From a virus: a DNA stretch of 64,000 nt. Both the position numbers and the translations under genes were made by a program. The stretch spans positions 1-64,000 of IMG/VR virus record IMGVR_UViG_3300037493_003260. One strand, 5' to 3'. Position 1 is the first letter of the stretch. The number at the start of each line of letters is the position of its first letter. Under the pieces are notes generated by a model that worked only from the letters and a program-made list of their open reading frames with translations, was not told the origin of the DNA and ran no database searches. Positions 36,171-44,281 of the stretch are shown piece after piece.

Positions 36171-38631
36171 GTAAATCTTCCTTTATTGCATCTATTGCGG
36201 CTTTCGCATCAACCAATCCCACGCCGCATTCATCAGCGGTAAAGGCTAGCGGTTTTGCGGTTGTCTTAAGAAGGTGCTTCACTGCAGCACACCGTTCTTT
36301 ATAATCTTTGGTCCAACTTGGAGCCGCCTCAAGAATTAGTGCACAAATTCCTGCAACCACTGGGGTTGCCATAGAAGTTCCACTCATGCGTTGGTAGGGC
36401 ACAGCATCTGATTGAACAGAACAATTATTCATGGGGGTATCGGCACTTTTTACCGATGTAACCCCATTTTCGTAATAGCAACCACCATAAGAAGCTTTAG
36501 TGCCACCGCCTGGGGCTACAAGGTCAGGCTTGGTTAAATTCACACCGTTGAAAATCACAGGGCCACGGGAACTGTAGCGTGTAATCTTGTTGTCCCTGTC
36601 TACTGCACCGACAGTAATTACTTTTGCAGCACAACTAGGGGACCCAATTGTATTTGCTCCAGGGCCTTCATTTCCTGCGGCCACAACTACAACAATGCCT
36701 TCAGAAGCCAGTGCATCTGCTTCCCGTGAGATGGCATCATCAGGAGTTCCTTCGCCACCAAGACTCATGGAGATAATATCGGCTCCTTGGTCGGCAGCCC
36801 ACGACATTCCCTTAATCACGGTATCGTTTGACCCGTGCCCGCTGTCGTTTAAAACCCGTGCATCTATAAGAACAACTTTTGGGGCAACGCCACGATAAAG
36901 TTTTCCACCGCCAGCGATTACGCCAGCACAATGCGTGTTATGAGCAATAAAGCCATTTGCTGTATAGTTATGGTTTTTAGTGACTGTAAAATCATAGAGA
37001 GTGGTGTTCGTATCTTGTATTGAAATATTACAAATCTTGTCAGCAACTCGACGATGGCAGTTTGGATTCTTTAGCTTTTTAAAGTGTAAAAATTTGCCGA
37101 GTTCCGTGTTACAAGAGAGGCCTACAGCGTAGCACATATTTTTATTTCCGAAGGTACTCTTATTAGAGCTGTGTTTACAAATCCAAGAACGAATACCTAA
37201 GGCCTTAAGTAGGGAACAAAGTCCATCGGCAAATTGTTTGCTTCCAGTAATAATTCTAGCTTTGCTATTAATACAGCCATCTCCATCAATGGCCCCAGCC
37301 AAAAAAGAAAAAATAACACTTCGAGGAGACTTAGAAATAACGTAAGGTAACGTGACAGTTAGTGATTTGTTTCCAATAGGAATTCCAAGCTTATTAAATA
37401 AAAATACCAATTCTTTGTTATAGACGGAAACCCTATACGTATTGCGTTGCCTAAGGTCTTTCTTTACTTTCGGGGCATAATCAAATAACTCCTTAAAACC
37501 GTCGCAAAAATTTTGAACCAATTCAAGTGAATTACTAGTAAATTCGATTCTGGCGTTGCATCCAGCCTTCTCTTTTTTTAAATAGGACAAGTGACCGTCA
37601 GTTAATACTAGACCTACTAGGTACGCTAACTTTTCATTAACAGGCAAATTACTACCTCTAAATGGCACATAATGGTAATCATTTATATCTAACGAAGAAT
37701 CTGTAAGTTTGATGCACTCACCGACTTGGAGTTCATCAGCCCGTTTTTCTTTAATTGTCAATTCATGGCCCCTTGTTGAGGTAACCACAAAAACCTTGTG
37801 CCACGGCGTTAGGGCTAAACTACCACCTCTTGTGGTAATAGTGTACAACTTTCCAGTGTAAGGAATTTTATGTACAAATTCCATTTGGTCTGGCTCACAT
37901 ATTCCCTGAAGATTACAAGAAATGGTTTTAATGTTAAATCGTTTAATGTCTTTAACAGTAGAGCCATCCGTTAACTGGTAGGATTCTCCTGGAGATTTTT
38001 CGTATACAGTTTCGATTGTTTGCAATCCGCACAACGATGTGTACACTTTGGTATTGGCAGTTATACAGCCATGACCAACGCCATCCAGTTTTGCAATCTT
38101 GGGTGTTTTGGGGCGATTCCAAAACCATTTGCCAAAATAATCAGGCTGTGAAAAATCATACCGAGCAACTACTTTTCCTGCCAGGTCGGGGTGTCTGTCA
38201 TTGATTCCTGTATCGACGACAGCGACTTTAATTCCCTTTCCTTCGTACCCTGTTGTGGCTCTCAGTACAGAAACTTCTGTCTGAACTGCTGCCCTATCCA
38301 TATAAGCTCTGACTTGTTTCACAGGTTCAATGTCTACGTGGAGTTTCTCCTTGAGCCATTCCATTTGCTCAGAGGTTAACGCTGATTGAAATTCAACAAC
38401 CATGGCGTTAATACGCCGATGGAGTTGAATTAGTTTTCCGCCAAATTTTGCAATATCCTGAAGTTTTACGCCTGCCCGATTAAGAACTAGAAGAGCCGTA
38501 AGAAATGCGACTCCTGCAAGAAGGGGGTGCTTTGTAAAAACAGATTTAATGATTTTGCCAGCTTTAAGATATAAGAAATATCTCGGCAAAACATTTTCTT
38601 GACGTTGTAAATTTGTGATTTCTAAACTCAT
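36163..38631 (-). CDS. Subtilisin-like serine protease (S8) interrupted by an intein
   Basis: The precursor has 822 residues; after splicing it has 445. An N-terminal hydrophobic segment (~38-51) suggests a membrane anchor, and residues ~75-125 resemble a propeptide region. The catalytic triad is Asp140 (VAVVDTGIND), His187 (GHG-THCAG, split by the intein) and Ser753 (SGTSMATP); Asn654 (AAGNEG) gives the oxyanion hole. The protease cannot form its His site until the intein leaves. It overlaps both neighbours. Targets might be virion or host-envelope proteins; this is not shown. Confidence 0.9.
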   Translation of the reverse strand: MSLEITNLQRQENVLPRYFLYLKAGKIIKSVFTKHPLLAGVAFLTALLVLNRAGVKLQDIAKFGGKLIQLHRRINAMVVEFQSALTSEQMEWLKEKLHVDIEPVKQVRAYMDRAAVQTEVSVLRATTGYEGKGIKVAVVDTGINDRHPDLAGKVVARYDFSQPDYFGKWFWNRPKTPKIAKLDGVGHGCITANTKVYTSLCGLQTIETVYEKSPGESYQLTDGSTVKDIKRFNIKTISCNLQGICEPDQMEFVHKIPYTGKLYTITTRGGSLALTPWHKVFVVTSTRGHELTIKEKRADELQVGECIKLTDSSLDINDYHYVPFRGSNLPVNEKLAYLVGLVLTDGHLSYLKKEKAGCNARIEFTSNSLELVQNFCDGFKELFDYAPKVKKDLRQRNTYRVSVYNKELVFLFNKLGIPIGNKSLTVTLPYVISKSPRSVIFSFLAGAIDGDGCINSKARIITGSKQFADGLCSLLKALGIRSWICKHSSNKSTFGNKNMCYAVGLSCNTELGKFLHFKKLKNPNCHRRVADKICNISIQDTNTTLYDFTVTKNHNYTANGFIAHNTHCAGVIAGGGKLYRGVAPKVVLIDARVLNDSGHGSNDTVIKGMSWAADQGADIISMSLGGEGTPDDAISREADALASEGIVVVVAAGNEGPGANTIGSPSCAAKVITVGAVDRDNKITRYSSRGPVIFNGVNLTKPDLVAPGGGTKASYGGCYYENGVTSVKSADTPMNNCSVQSDAVPYQRMSGTSMATPVVAGICALILEAAPSWTKDYKERCAAVKHLLKTTAKPLAFTADECGVGLVDAKAAIDAIKEDLHA
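36937..38067 (-). mobile_element. LAGLIDADG intein in subtilisin (377 residues)
   Basis: Precursor residues 189-565. It begins CITANTKVY, has TPWH (block B), the endonuclease helices YLVGLVLTDGHL and FLAGAIDGDGCI, and ends FIAHN, followed by Thr as the +1 extein residue. The splice site lies inside the HGTHC motif of the S8 His site, between Gly and Thr. All expected residues (Cys1, block B His, terminal His-Asn, nucleophile +1) are present. Confidence 0.93.
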
Positions 38632-38816
38632 ACTGTTTTGTCCTTATTGCCACGAACTGCGCCTTCGGCTGCACCACGAGCAATCGCCTCAGCTAGCAAA
38701 AGCAAAAATGCCCTTTTCTGTTCAGGGGTCATGTCTGCTAAGGCACTTCCTACCAGAGGAATAAGTCTAAGCAGAAAATTTTCAATTGTTTCTTGGACAT
38801 TCTTTGGGTCTGCCAT
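38628..38816 (-). CDS. Small hypothetical protein
   Basis: A 62-residue helical protein (FLLRLIPLVGSALADM, FLLLLAEAIARGAAEG). It is Ala/Leu-rich and amphipathic, and may associate with membrane. The stop overlaps the subtilisin start (ATGA), so the two are coupled and may work together. Confidence 0.6.
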   Translation of the reverse strand: MADPKNVQETIENFLLRLIPLVGSALADMTPEQKRAFLLLLAEAIARGAAEGAVRGNKDKTV

Positions 38817-38846
38817 AAAAGAGTTTCTTTCTTCATCAGAAATACA

Positions 38847-38875
38847 GGGGGGTATAATCTTGGAAGCTACCCCCC
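38847..38875 (-). other. G/C-tract hairpin between genes
   Basis: GGGGGGTA (38847-38854) pairs perfectly with TACCCCCC (38868-38875) across a 13-base loop. No T-run follows in the minus direction. It lies in the only gap between the gene at 38890 and the small helical gene. It may be a weak terminator or an mRNA-end protector. Confidence 0.5.
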
Positions 38876-38889
38876 AGGGGCTTCAATAG

Positions 38890-40113
38890 TTATTTCTTTT
38901 CTTCAGGTTCTTTTTTGATATCGTCTTTTGTTGCCTCACATTTATTAGCACCCTGCCTAGCAACGGCAGCTTGCCCAATCGGAGAAGCAACGGCTACGGC
39001 ATCGTCAAAAGCATCTTTCTTTACTGGTTCTTTTACAGAAAGTTCTTGCCATGCAGATTTTGCCATGGCGACAATTTCTTCTTCGCTCAAATCTGTAATT
39101 TCTTTGAGCGTGTCAACTACGCCACGTATAAATTCTTCAGGAGCTTCCGCAGGAAGCGGCTCACCAGCATGGGCTGCGCTCACTTCAGTGGCAGCTGCTT
39201 CAGGAGCCTTAACTTCTGCAGGAATAACAGGAGCGTCAGCGGATTTATTGGTTACAATATTACCAGCTTCCGCAGGTCCAGAACTAGGGACCTTGGGAAT
39301 TTTCGGTTTCTTTGGCTTGGGAAGCAGGTCCGATAGTTGCGTGCCAAGCATATTAGCAGCAACATCAGAAACAAACGCCCCGATACCTTTTTCCGTTTTC
39401 TCGTCTTTTTGAAAACTTTTTACAGCTTTCAAAAGTTCGACATTGGACTGGTTCACATGTTCAAATCTGCCGTCAGACCACTTAACCATCAAACCAACCT
39501 GGCCTGATTTCGTCTGATACACTTTGAGTACATGCCCAACAACTTTGCTGCCATTTGACAAAGTTTTTACAACGATGTCCTGGGTCTTGATGGAGTCATC
39601 GTAATTGGCGTGTTCGGTCATGCGACCCACGCGGTCCTCTTCGTAGTTCTCCTGCGTATGCTTTTTCTCGTCAGCGTCGGCCCATTCCTCTTTGGTTTTG
39701 TCACCGTAGGGCTTGCCTTCGGTCTTTTCTGAAGGAACGGCTTCTTCTTTTTTGTCCGTAATAGCAGCGTCCTTAACAGGAGGAACAACAGCAGCATTGT
39801 CTGTTGCACCTTCTTTGCGTTCAGAAACATCCGCTTTGGAATCATACCCGCCTTCTTTTCCACGATTCTGTGCAGGGACCCCCTCGGTTGCTTTGTCCGT
39901 TGACGGAGCTTTTGGAAGCTCTGGACTCGCAGCTGATTTTCGGATGGCATCACCTGTAGTACTTGTTACTGTTTTGCTAACACATTTTTTAGCATCTAAC
40001 AATTTGTTAAGCGATTCGTTAACTAACTTCTCTTCCTCGTTAGTTAAGGGAATGCAATTCCTGCGCTTTTCGATGATTGCTTCGAGGCTTTTGCTAGTTT
40101 CTGATTTTTCCAT
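38890..40113 (-). CDS. Low-complexity hypothetical virion protein
   Basis: About 407 residues. I chose ATG 40113 because AAGGTGAG stands eight bases upstream; a GTG at 40119 overlaps that site. The protein is Lys/Glu/Ala-rich and largely disordered, apart from a beta segment around residues 190-235 (GSKVVGHVLKVYQ, GLMVKWSDGRFEHV), which looks SH3/Tudor-like. It follows the ParB-domain gene. It might be an internal head protein. Confidence 0.6.
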   Translation of the reverse strand: MEKSETSKSLEAIIEKRRNCIPLTNEEEKLVNESLNKLLDAKKCVSKTVTSTTGDAIRKSAASPELPKAPSTDKATEGVPAQNRGKEGGYDSKADVSERKEGATDNAAVVPPVKDAAITDKKEEAVPSEKTEGKPYGDKTKEEWADADEKKHTQENYEEDRVGRMTEHANYDDSIKTQDIVVKTLSNGSKVVGHVLKVYQTKSGQVGLMVKWSDGRFEHVNQSNVELLKAVKSFQKDEKTEKGIGAFVSDVAANMLGTQLSDLLPKPKKPKIPKVPSSGPAEAGNIVTNKSADAPVIPAEVKAPEAAATEVSAAHAGEPLPAEAPEEFIRGVVDTLKEITDLSEEEIVAMAKSAWQELSVKEPVKKDAFDDAVAVASPIGQAAVARQGANKCEATKDDIKKEPEEKK

Positions 40114-40128
40114 TGTCACTCACCTTTT

Positions 40129-42930
40129 CTATTTAGTTTCTGCCCATACTCTAACGAGTCGAGCTAATTTGATTTTTTTGCTTAACTGGTCAATGCGTGC
40201 CATTTGAAAACTACGCTTAAGTGCATCTTTTAGTCCAGCTTTTCCCAGTGCTGCCATAGCACCAACATTTGTAGATGAACCAGATAAATACCGAAATAAA
40301 ACAATACCTGCAACAGTGCCAAACGCTTGCCAACCAATGTCGGCGATTGTGTCACCTGCAGCACGAGCTAAGCTGCGTCCCGCACGTCCCGCCGTCTGCA
40401 CTGCTATATCCTTCACAGCTCTGGGCAGAACTAAAGCGGCCTCTGATACCTGGCTGTGTGGTTTCTCTGTTGGCTTTTGTGCACCGCCAGGTTTCTGTGC
40501 TCCCGTAGGTTTTGGCCTGCCTCCAAGAGGAACACCCTCGCCAGCCCAACGTTCACGGGCGGCTTCTGCATGACCCTGTGGGTCACCACGCCAGCCACGC
40601 TGGCCTGACCCACCAATGCCAAAAAAACCCTTGTTGATGTCCTGGACTGTATCCGCTTTTTCTGAAAAAGTCGAAGCTGGCTCAGTCAGTTCTCTTTCGG
40701 CTGTTCCTGTACCAGGCGTACGTTCAGGCCCTTGTGGTTTCTTTCGCTGACGCTGCGGGTCATCCGTAGAAGTTTGGTCTTCTGGTAACTCATCGTCAGT
40801 TTCTACAGCCTCAGCTTCAGAATCATCGGCAGCCTCCGTGGGTTGCTCGGCTTCTGGAGATTGTGCTGTGTCACCTTGCAGAGTGGACAACAATTCTTCT
40901 ACTTTTGCTTGAAGAGGTTGAATGATTGCTTGCATCTCATCTTCACTTAAAAGCTGCTGGTCTCTTGCAAGTAATTCCAAATCTTTGAGTGCTCCATGCA
41001 GGGCAACCAAGGAATCATCGACAGACTGGACTTGTGCAATGGATTCCTGGGTGTTTGCTTGGGCTAAATCTTCCGTGGGTTTCTCGACACGGTACACTTT
41101 TGCTAAGCCACGAGAAACGACCAAAGCAGCTGCTTTAGAAAAAGTGCATAATGCCTTCTTATATAGAATGTCCTTCCCCGCCTTTAAATGGTCTTCTACA
41201 ATTTGATTGATAGCTTCATCCGTAAGGTCAGGATGTTCAGCCCGTTCGACGTTAAACATGGCCGTGCGATTTGGAATCATGTCTACGTCTACGATTTCGT
41301 TTTCCTCAGGTTTTTCTGATGTTTTCATAAGGTCTTCCGCTTTCATTCCTTTAGCGTATTCTTTTCGCCACTCGCCTAAAGTTTTTTCACTTGATAAATT
41401 TCTGAACGGTTCTTTAACGCCAAATACCAGGTCGTCTGGAAAATTTTTATTTCGCAAAATGGAATCAAAAGTATCAGCATAATTTCTGGAAGCCGACCCT
41501 TTTGCGTGTTCCATTTCTGTAGACCAATTCCAAAGATTAAGTTTTCCTGGCCCGCTAAGTGTAGGGCTATATGTCATCCGTGCCCAGCGGGTGTCCATGT
41601 CTCCCTGAACCTTTGCTCCATAGTAGTCCACTAGTTGAACAAAAATATCAGAATGTTCTCTGCTAGCAGCACCAACACCGTAGTAGCCGTTTGTACGATT
41701 ATAAAGAATTGCCATTTGGCCAGGAGTAGCCCCCCGTCTAGTGGCATCCCCAACTTCTTTTAGAACGTCTAATCCAAACCCCTCGTCGTGCAGAGCTGGC
41801 TTCCAACTGTGTGGAGCATATTCGTACCGTTCTCGTACTGTGTCAACAAATTTTGCTTGCCCAATCGTGGACGCATTAACAGGAATGTCTTTGCCAGCCA
41901 CGCTATCGTAAATTGCAAGTTGCTTATGCTTTTCTGCAGCCAGTAGGGCTTGATAACGATTGTTATGGGGAACCGATATGTCTAAATGAACCTTGCCCGT
42001 TTCTTTATTATGCCAGGTTCCGAGATAATTTCCTGGTTGTGCCAGGGTTGCTTTATTCTGCTTGATGTAACCATCCACACTGTGTGCAGTAAAGTTTTTT
42101 ATAGGTATAACTTTTTCCTGTGCTTTAAACGGAGAAAACATGTATCGTGCCACGGGGACTTCGCCTGCCATGGAAACCGTGTGGCCACCATTTGCAAGCG
42201 TAGTAGCGTAAGCAGAACGTCCTACGCCGCTGGCTGGAAACCGTGCAGTCACATTTTTGGCAGCGTTTGCTATCAATCCCCTGACAGCTGTACTTCTTAA
42301 AGCAGCGATTCCACCAGCGGCAATTGCCACGATGGCCGCCGTCTTGACAGCGGTTTTTAAACCGTCATGCAAATCTGTTTTGGAACGAGGAGCTGCTGGT
42401 TCATCGACTTCAGGGCCAGGACTGTCACCACGTAATGCGGCTGCTCTGGCGTGTCCTTCAGGGTCACCAAACCAAGCCTTTGCTAAATTTTTTGCAACCT
42501 GGTTACCTTCAAGATATTCAAGCATTCTTCGCTGGGTTTGAATGCCTTCTCTGGTATCAGATTCTCCAACTTTACGATTATCACCAGTGTACAGCACCCA
42601 CTTGTCACCTTCAGTGCGAATCCAATTGCCTCCAGCATCCCGACGTTTCTTTTCAACTTCTTCTTTAGGGGCTTTGGTATCTAGGCCACGTTCGTCTGAC
42701 ATGATAACTGGCACATCTGTGTGCCCAAGTTCTTTTAAAGCAAAAAACCGATGGTGTCCATCGGTTATCATCTTCCCTGGTTTTCCGTCGTTGTCTACTT
42801 CTGAGTAGACTATCGGGTAAACTTTGCCTGTTCGCTGGATTTCGGCTTTGATGTGGGAAACCTTTACAGGGTCGATGTCCCTGTTGTAAGGATTAGTGAG
42901 AAGGTCTTCTATTTTGCAAGTTTCAGTCAT
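40129..42930 (-). CDS. Large polyvalent protein with N-terminal ParB-like domain
   Basis: A 933-residue protein. Residues ~1-85 form a ParB/sulfiredoxin-type domain (LLTNPYNRDIDPVKV, MITDGHHRFFALKELG). Two copies of a GDP-x-GHA-x-AA motif (WFGDPEGHARAA, WRGDPQGHAEAA) flank the rest. Membrane-like helices occur at ~190-210 and near the C-terminus. A middle region (LGTWHNKETGKVHLDIS) resembles domains seen in polyvalent proteins injected by phages and plasmids. It lies in the head cluster, so it may be a DNA-associated ejected protein. Confidence 0.65.
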   Translation of the reverse strand: MTETCKIEDLLTNPYNRDIDPVKVSHIKAEIQRTGKVYPIVYSEVDNDGKPGKMITDGHHRFFALKELGHTDVPVIMSDERGLDTKAPKEEVEKKRRDAGGNWIRTEGDKWVLYTGDNRKVGESDTREGIQTQRRMLEYLEGNQVAKNLAKAWFGDPEGHARAAALRGDSPGPEVDEPAAPRSKTDLHDGLKTAVKTAAIVAIAAGGIAALRSTAVRGLIANAAKNVTARFPASGVGRSAYATTLANGGHTVSMAGEVPVARYMFSPFKAQEKVIPIKNFTAHSVDGYIKQNKATLAQPGNYLGTWHNKETGKVHLDISVPHNNRYQALLAAEKHKQLAIYDSVAGKDIPVNASTIGQAKFVDTVRERYEYAPHSWKPALHDEGFGLDVLKEVGDATRRGATPGQMAILYNRTNGYYGVGAASREHSDIFVQLVDYYGAKVQGDMDTRWARMTYSPTLSGPGKLNLWNWSTEMEHAKGSASRNYADTFDSILRNKNFPDDLVFGVKEPFRNLSSEKTLGEWRKEYAKGMKAEDLMKTSEKPEENEIVDVDMIPNRTAMFNVERAEHPDLTDEAINQIVEDHLKAGKDILYKKALCTFSKAAALVVSRGLAKVYRVEKPTEDLAQANTQESIAQVQSVDDSLVALHGALKDLELLARDQQLLSEDEMQAIIQPLQAKVEELLSTLQGDTAQSPEAEQPTEAADDSEAEAVETDDELPEDQTSTDDPQRQRKKPQGPERTPGTGTAERELTEPASTFSEKADTVQDINKGFFGIGGSGQRGWRGDPQGHAEAARERWAGEGVPLGGRPKPTGAQKPGGAQKPTEKPHSQVSEAALVLPRAVKDIAVQTAGRAGRSLARAAGDTIADIGWQAFGTVAGIVLFRYLSGSSTNVGAMAALGKAGLKDALKRSFQMARIDQLSKKIKLARLVRVWAETK

Positions 42931-42950
42931 GGGATTTTGTCTTCTAAAAA

Positions 42951-43184
42951 TTAGGCTAACGGGATAGCGGACCCGCTGGTATTTCCAGACATATTAATTC
43001 GTTGCTTGCCCTCGCCATGGAGACCAGAGAGACACTCTGGATAAGTATACACAACGGGATTTGGCGCAAGGCCCTTGTACGGTGGTGAAAGCAAATTATT
43101 GATGGTCACTACGTTTGCAGCGGTAGGATTTTTATGCCGATTTAAAAGGCCCATTAGATTTCTTAAAGCGTCAATTTTGTTCAT
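42951..43184 (-). CDS. Small hypothetical protein
   Basis: A 77-residue protein, helical at first (KIDALRNLMGLLNRH), then Pro/Gly/Asn-rich. Its ATG overlaps the upstream TGA. The function is unknown. Confidence 0.55.
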   Translation of the reverse strand: MNKIDALRNLMGLLNRHKNPTAANVVTINNLLSPPYKGLAPNPVVYTYPECLSGLHGEGKQRINMSGNTSGSAIPLA

Positions 43185-43384
43185 AAAGTTGTTTGAACCT
43201 GTCCGATAATATTTTGTTTTGTAACTTTGTCCTGGATTGTAGAAAATTGGTAGCCCGACCGTGTTTGATTACAAACAGGGGCGATAAGAAGAAACCCTTC
43301 TTTATCTGAGCCACTGATTTTTCCAATCTTGGTAATGCCCCCAGCTGTGTAACGCACGACCTTGCCAATGGCCAGCGGTGACAC
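43181..43384 (-). CDS. Hypothetical protein, start unclear
   Basis: From GTG 43384 the protein has 67 residues (beta-barrel-like: VVRYTAGGITKIGKISGS, GFLLIAPVCNQT). The frame stays open about 33 codons further upstream with protein-like sequence (GTPGNWIPITDDECRKVLG) but has no ATG, GTG or TTG before a TAA. Either GTG 43384 is used without a good ribosome site, or an unusual start such as ATC is used, or the true 5' end has been lost. The stop overlaps the next start (ATGA). Confidence 0.5.
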   Translation of the reverse strand: MSPLAIGKVVRYTAGGITKIGKISGSDKEGFLLIAPVCNQTRSGYQFSTIQDKVTKQNIIGQVQTTL

Positions 43385-43551
43385 TACTTCAGGGGCCTTG
43401 GTTCCGAGTACTTTGCGGCATTCGTCGTCTGTTATTGGTATCCAATTTCCAGGAGTTCCTAAATATTTTTGTCCGATGGGAAGTTACCTAGCACTTTCTA
43501 AAGAATTTAATTTATAAAAACAAATCCTGCAAGAGTAGTATGTATAAAATA
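43385..43551 (-). other. Gap with open frame but no start
   Basis: The left part continues the frame of the following gene without a start codon. The right part is AT-rich and holds a TATAAT-like box on the minus strand near 43547-43552 without a matching -35 box. It could contain a promoter or leader. Confidence 0.35.
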
Positions 43552-43737
43552 TTATATTCTCTTAGCAGGACGTTTGGCCCTCTCCACGTGGATTTTTGTA
43601 GTAGGCCCTTTGTAATATTCGGTCTCGGTTTTTCTTAAACAATGCCCACAGTATTCCACAAGAATCTCATGGCCGTCGCTTGTCAGACGGATAGTTGTTT
43701 GCACTGAGTATGTTATCCCGCACCAATCACACCACAT
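43552..43737 (-). CDS. Small zinc-finger protein
   Basis: A 61-residue protein with a Cys4 pair (WCDWCG near residue 3 and YCGHC near residue 30) and a basic tail (ERAKRPAKRI). It follows the HNH gene with 16 bases between. DNA or RNA binding is plausible, function unknown. Confidence 0.6.
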   Translation of the reverse strand: MWCDWCGITYSVQTTIRLTSDGHEILVEYCGHCLRKTETEYYKGPTTKIHVERAKRPAKRI

Positions 43738-43753
43738 AGGAGTTAGACCCTCT

Positions 43754-44281
43754 CTATTGAAATTTATTGTATTTTTGATGATTTAAAATTGCAGGAATAA
43801 TTTGCAAATTCCATGGAACATGCAAACCGCAAACAAGGCTATTTTTAAGCGGGACGATATGGTCCACGTGATGCAAAATTCCTGTACTTTTAGTCATTTC
43901 TTTACAACGAAGGTAAACAGCTTTTAATTCGTCACTGTTAACCCAGAAAGGTTTGGCGTGCCGTTTGGCAGCTCGGCGACTTGCATGATGAGCATTCATA
44001 ATGCCCAAGTTAGCTTTTCGCCAAGCTTTATTATAGGCTAAAACTTTGCCTTTATTGGCCAAATAGTGCTTGTGCACTTTTGCACGACCTTGTTCTGGAT
44101 GTGTTTTAGAATAATGAGAAACAACTAACTTGTAATGCTCAGAATTTTTAGACTGCCAGGGTCGTACATATTTAGAACTGTGACAGCTTTTGCAATGCGA
44201 ATAAAGTCCGTCTTTTGCTCTACTGTCTTTATAAAAGTCGAGTTTGCTGAAGAAACTCTTGCAAGTTGCACACTGCTTCAT
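43754..44281 (-). CDS. HNH endonuclease next to terminase
   Basis: A 175-residue protein. A zinc ribbon is at residues 4-35 (CATC...CKSC). The HNH core is ILHHVDHIVPL then CGLHVPWNLQII near the C-terminus, followed by Asn-His. It differs from the four paralogous phage HNH proteins in its core. Its start overlaps the terminase stop (ATGA). It is probably a free-standing homing gene that targets the terminase region. Confidence 0.8.
   Translation of the reverse strand: MKQCATCKSFFSKLDFYKDSRAKDGLYSHCKSCHSSKYVRPWQSKNSEHYKLVVSHYSKTHPEQGRAKVHKHYLANKGKVLAYNKAWRKANLGIMNAHHASRRAAKRHAKPFWVNSDELKAVYLRCKEMTKSTGILHHVDHIVPLKNSLVCGLHVPWNLQIIPAILNHQKYNKFQ

Noticed and set aside
43171-43368. 65-codon minus-strand frame overlapping the gene at 43181
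   Set aside because: The other frame looks more protein-like and links by ATGA to the next gene.
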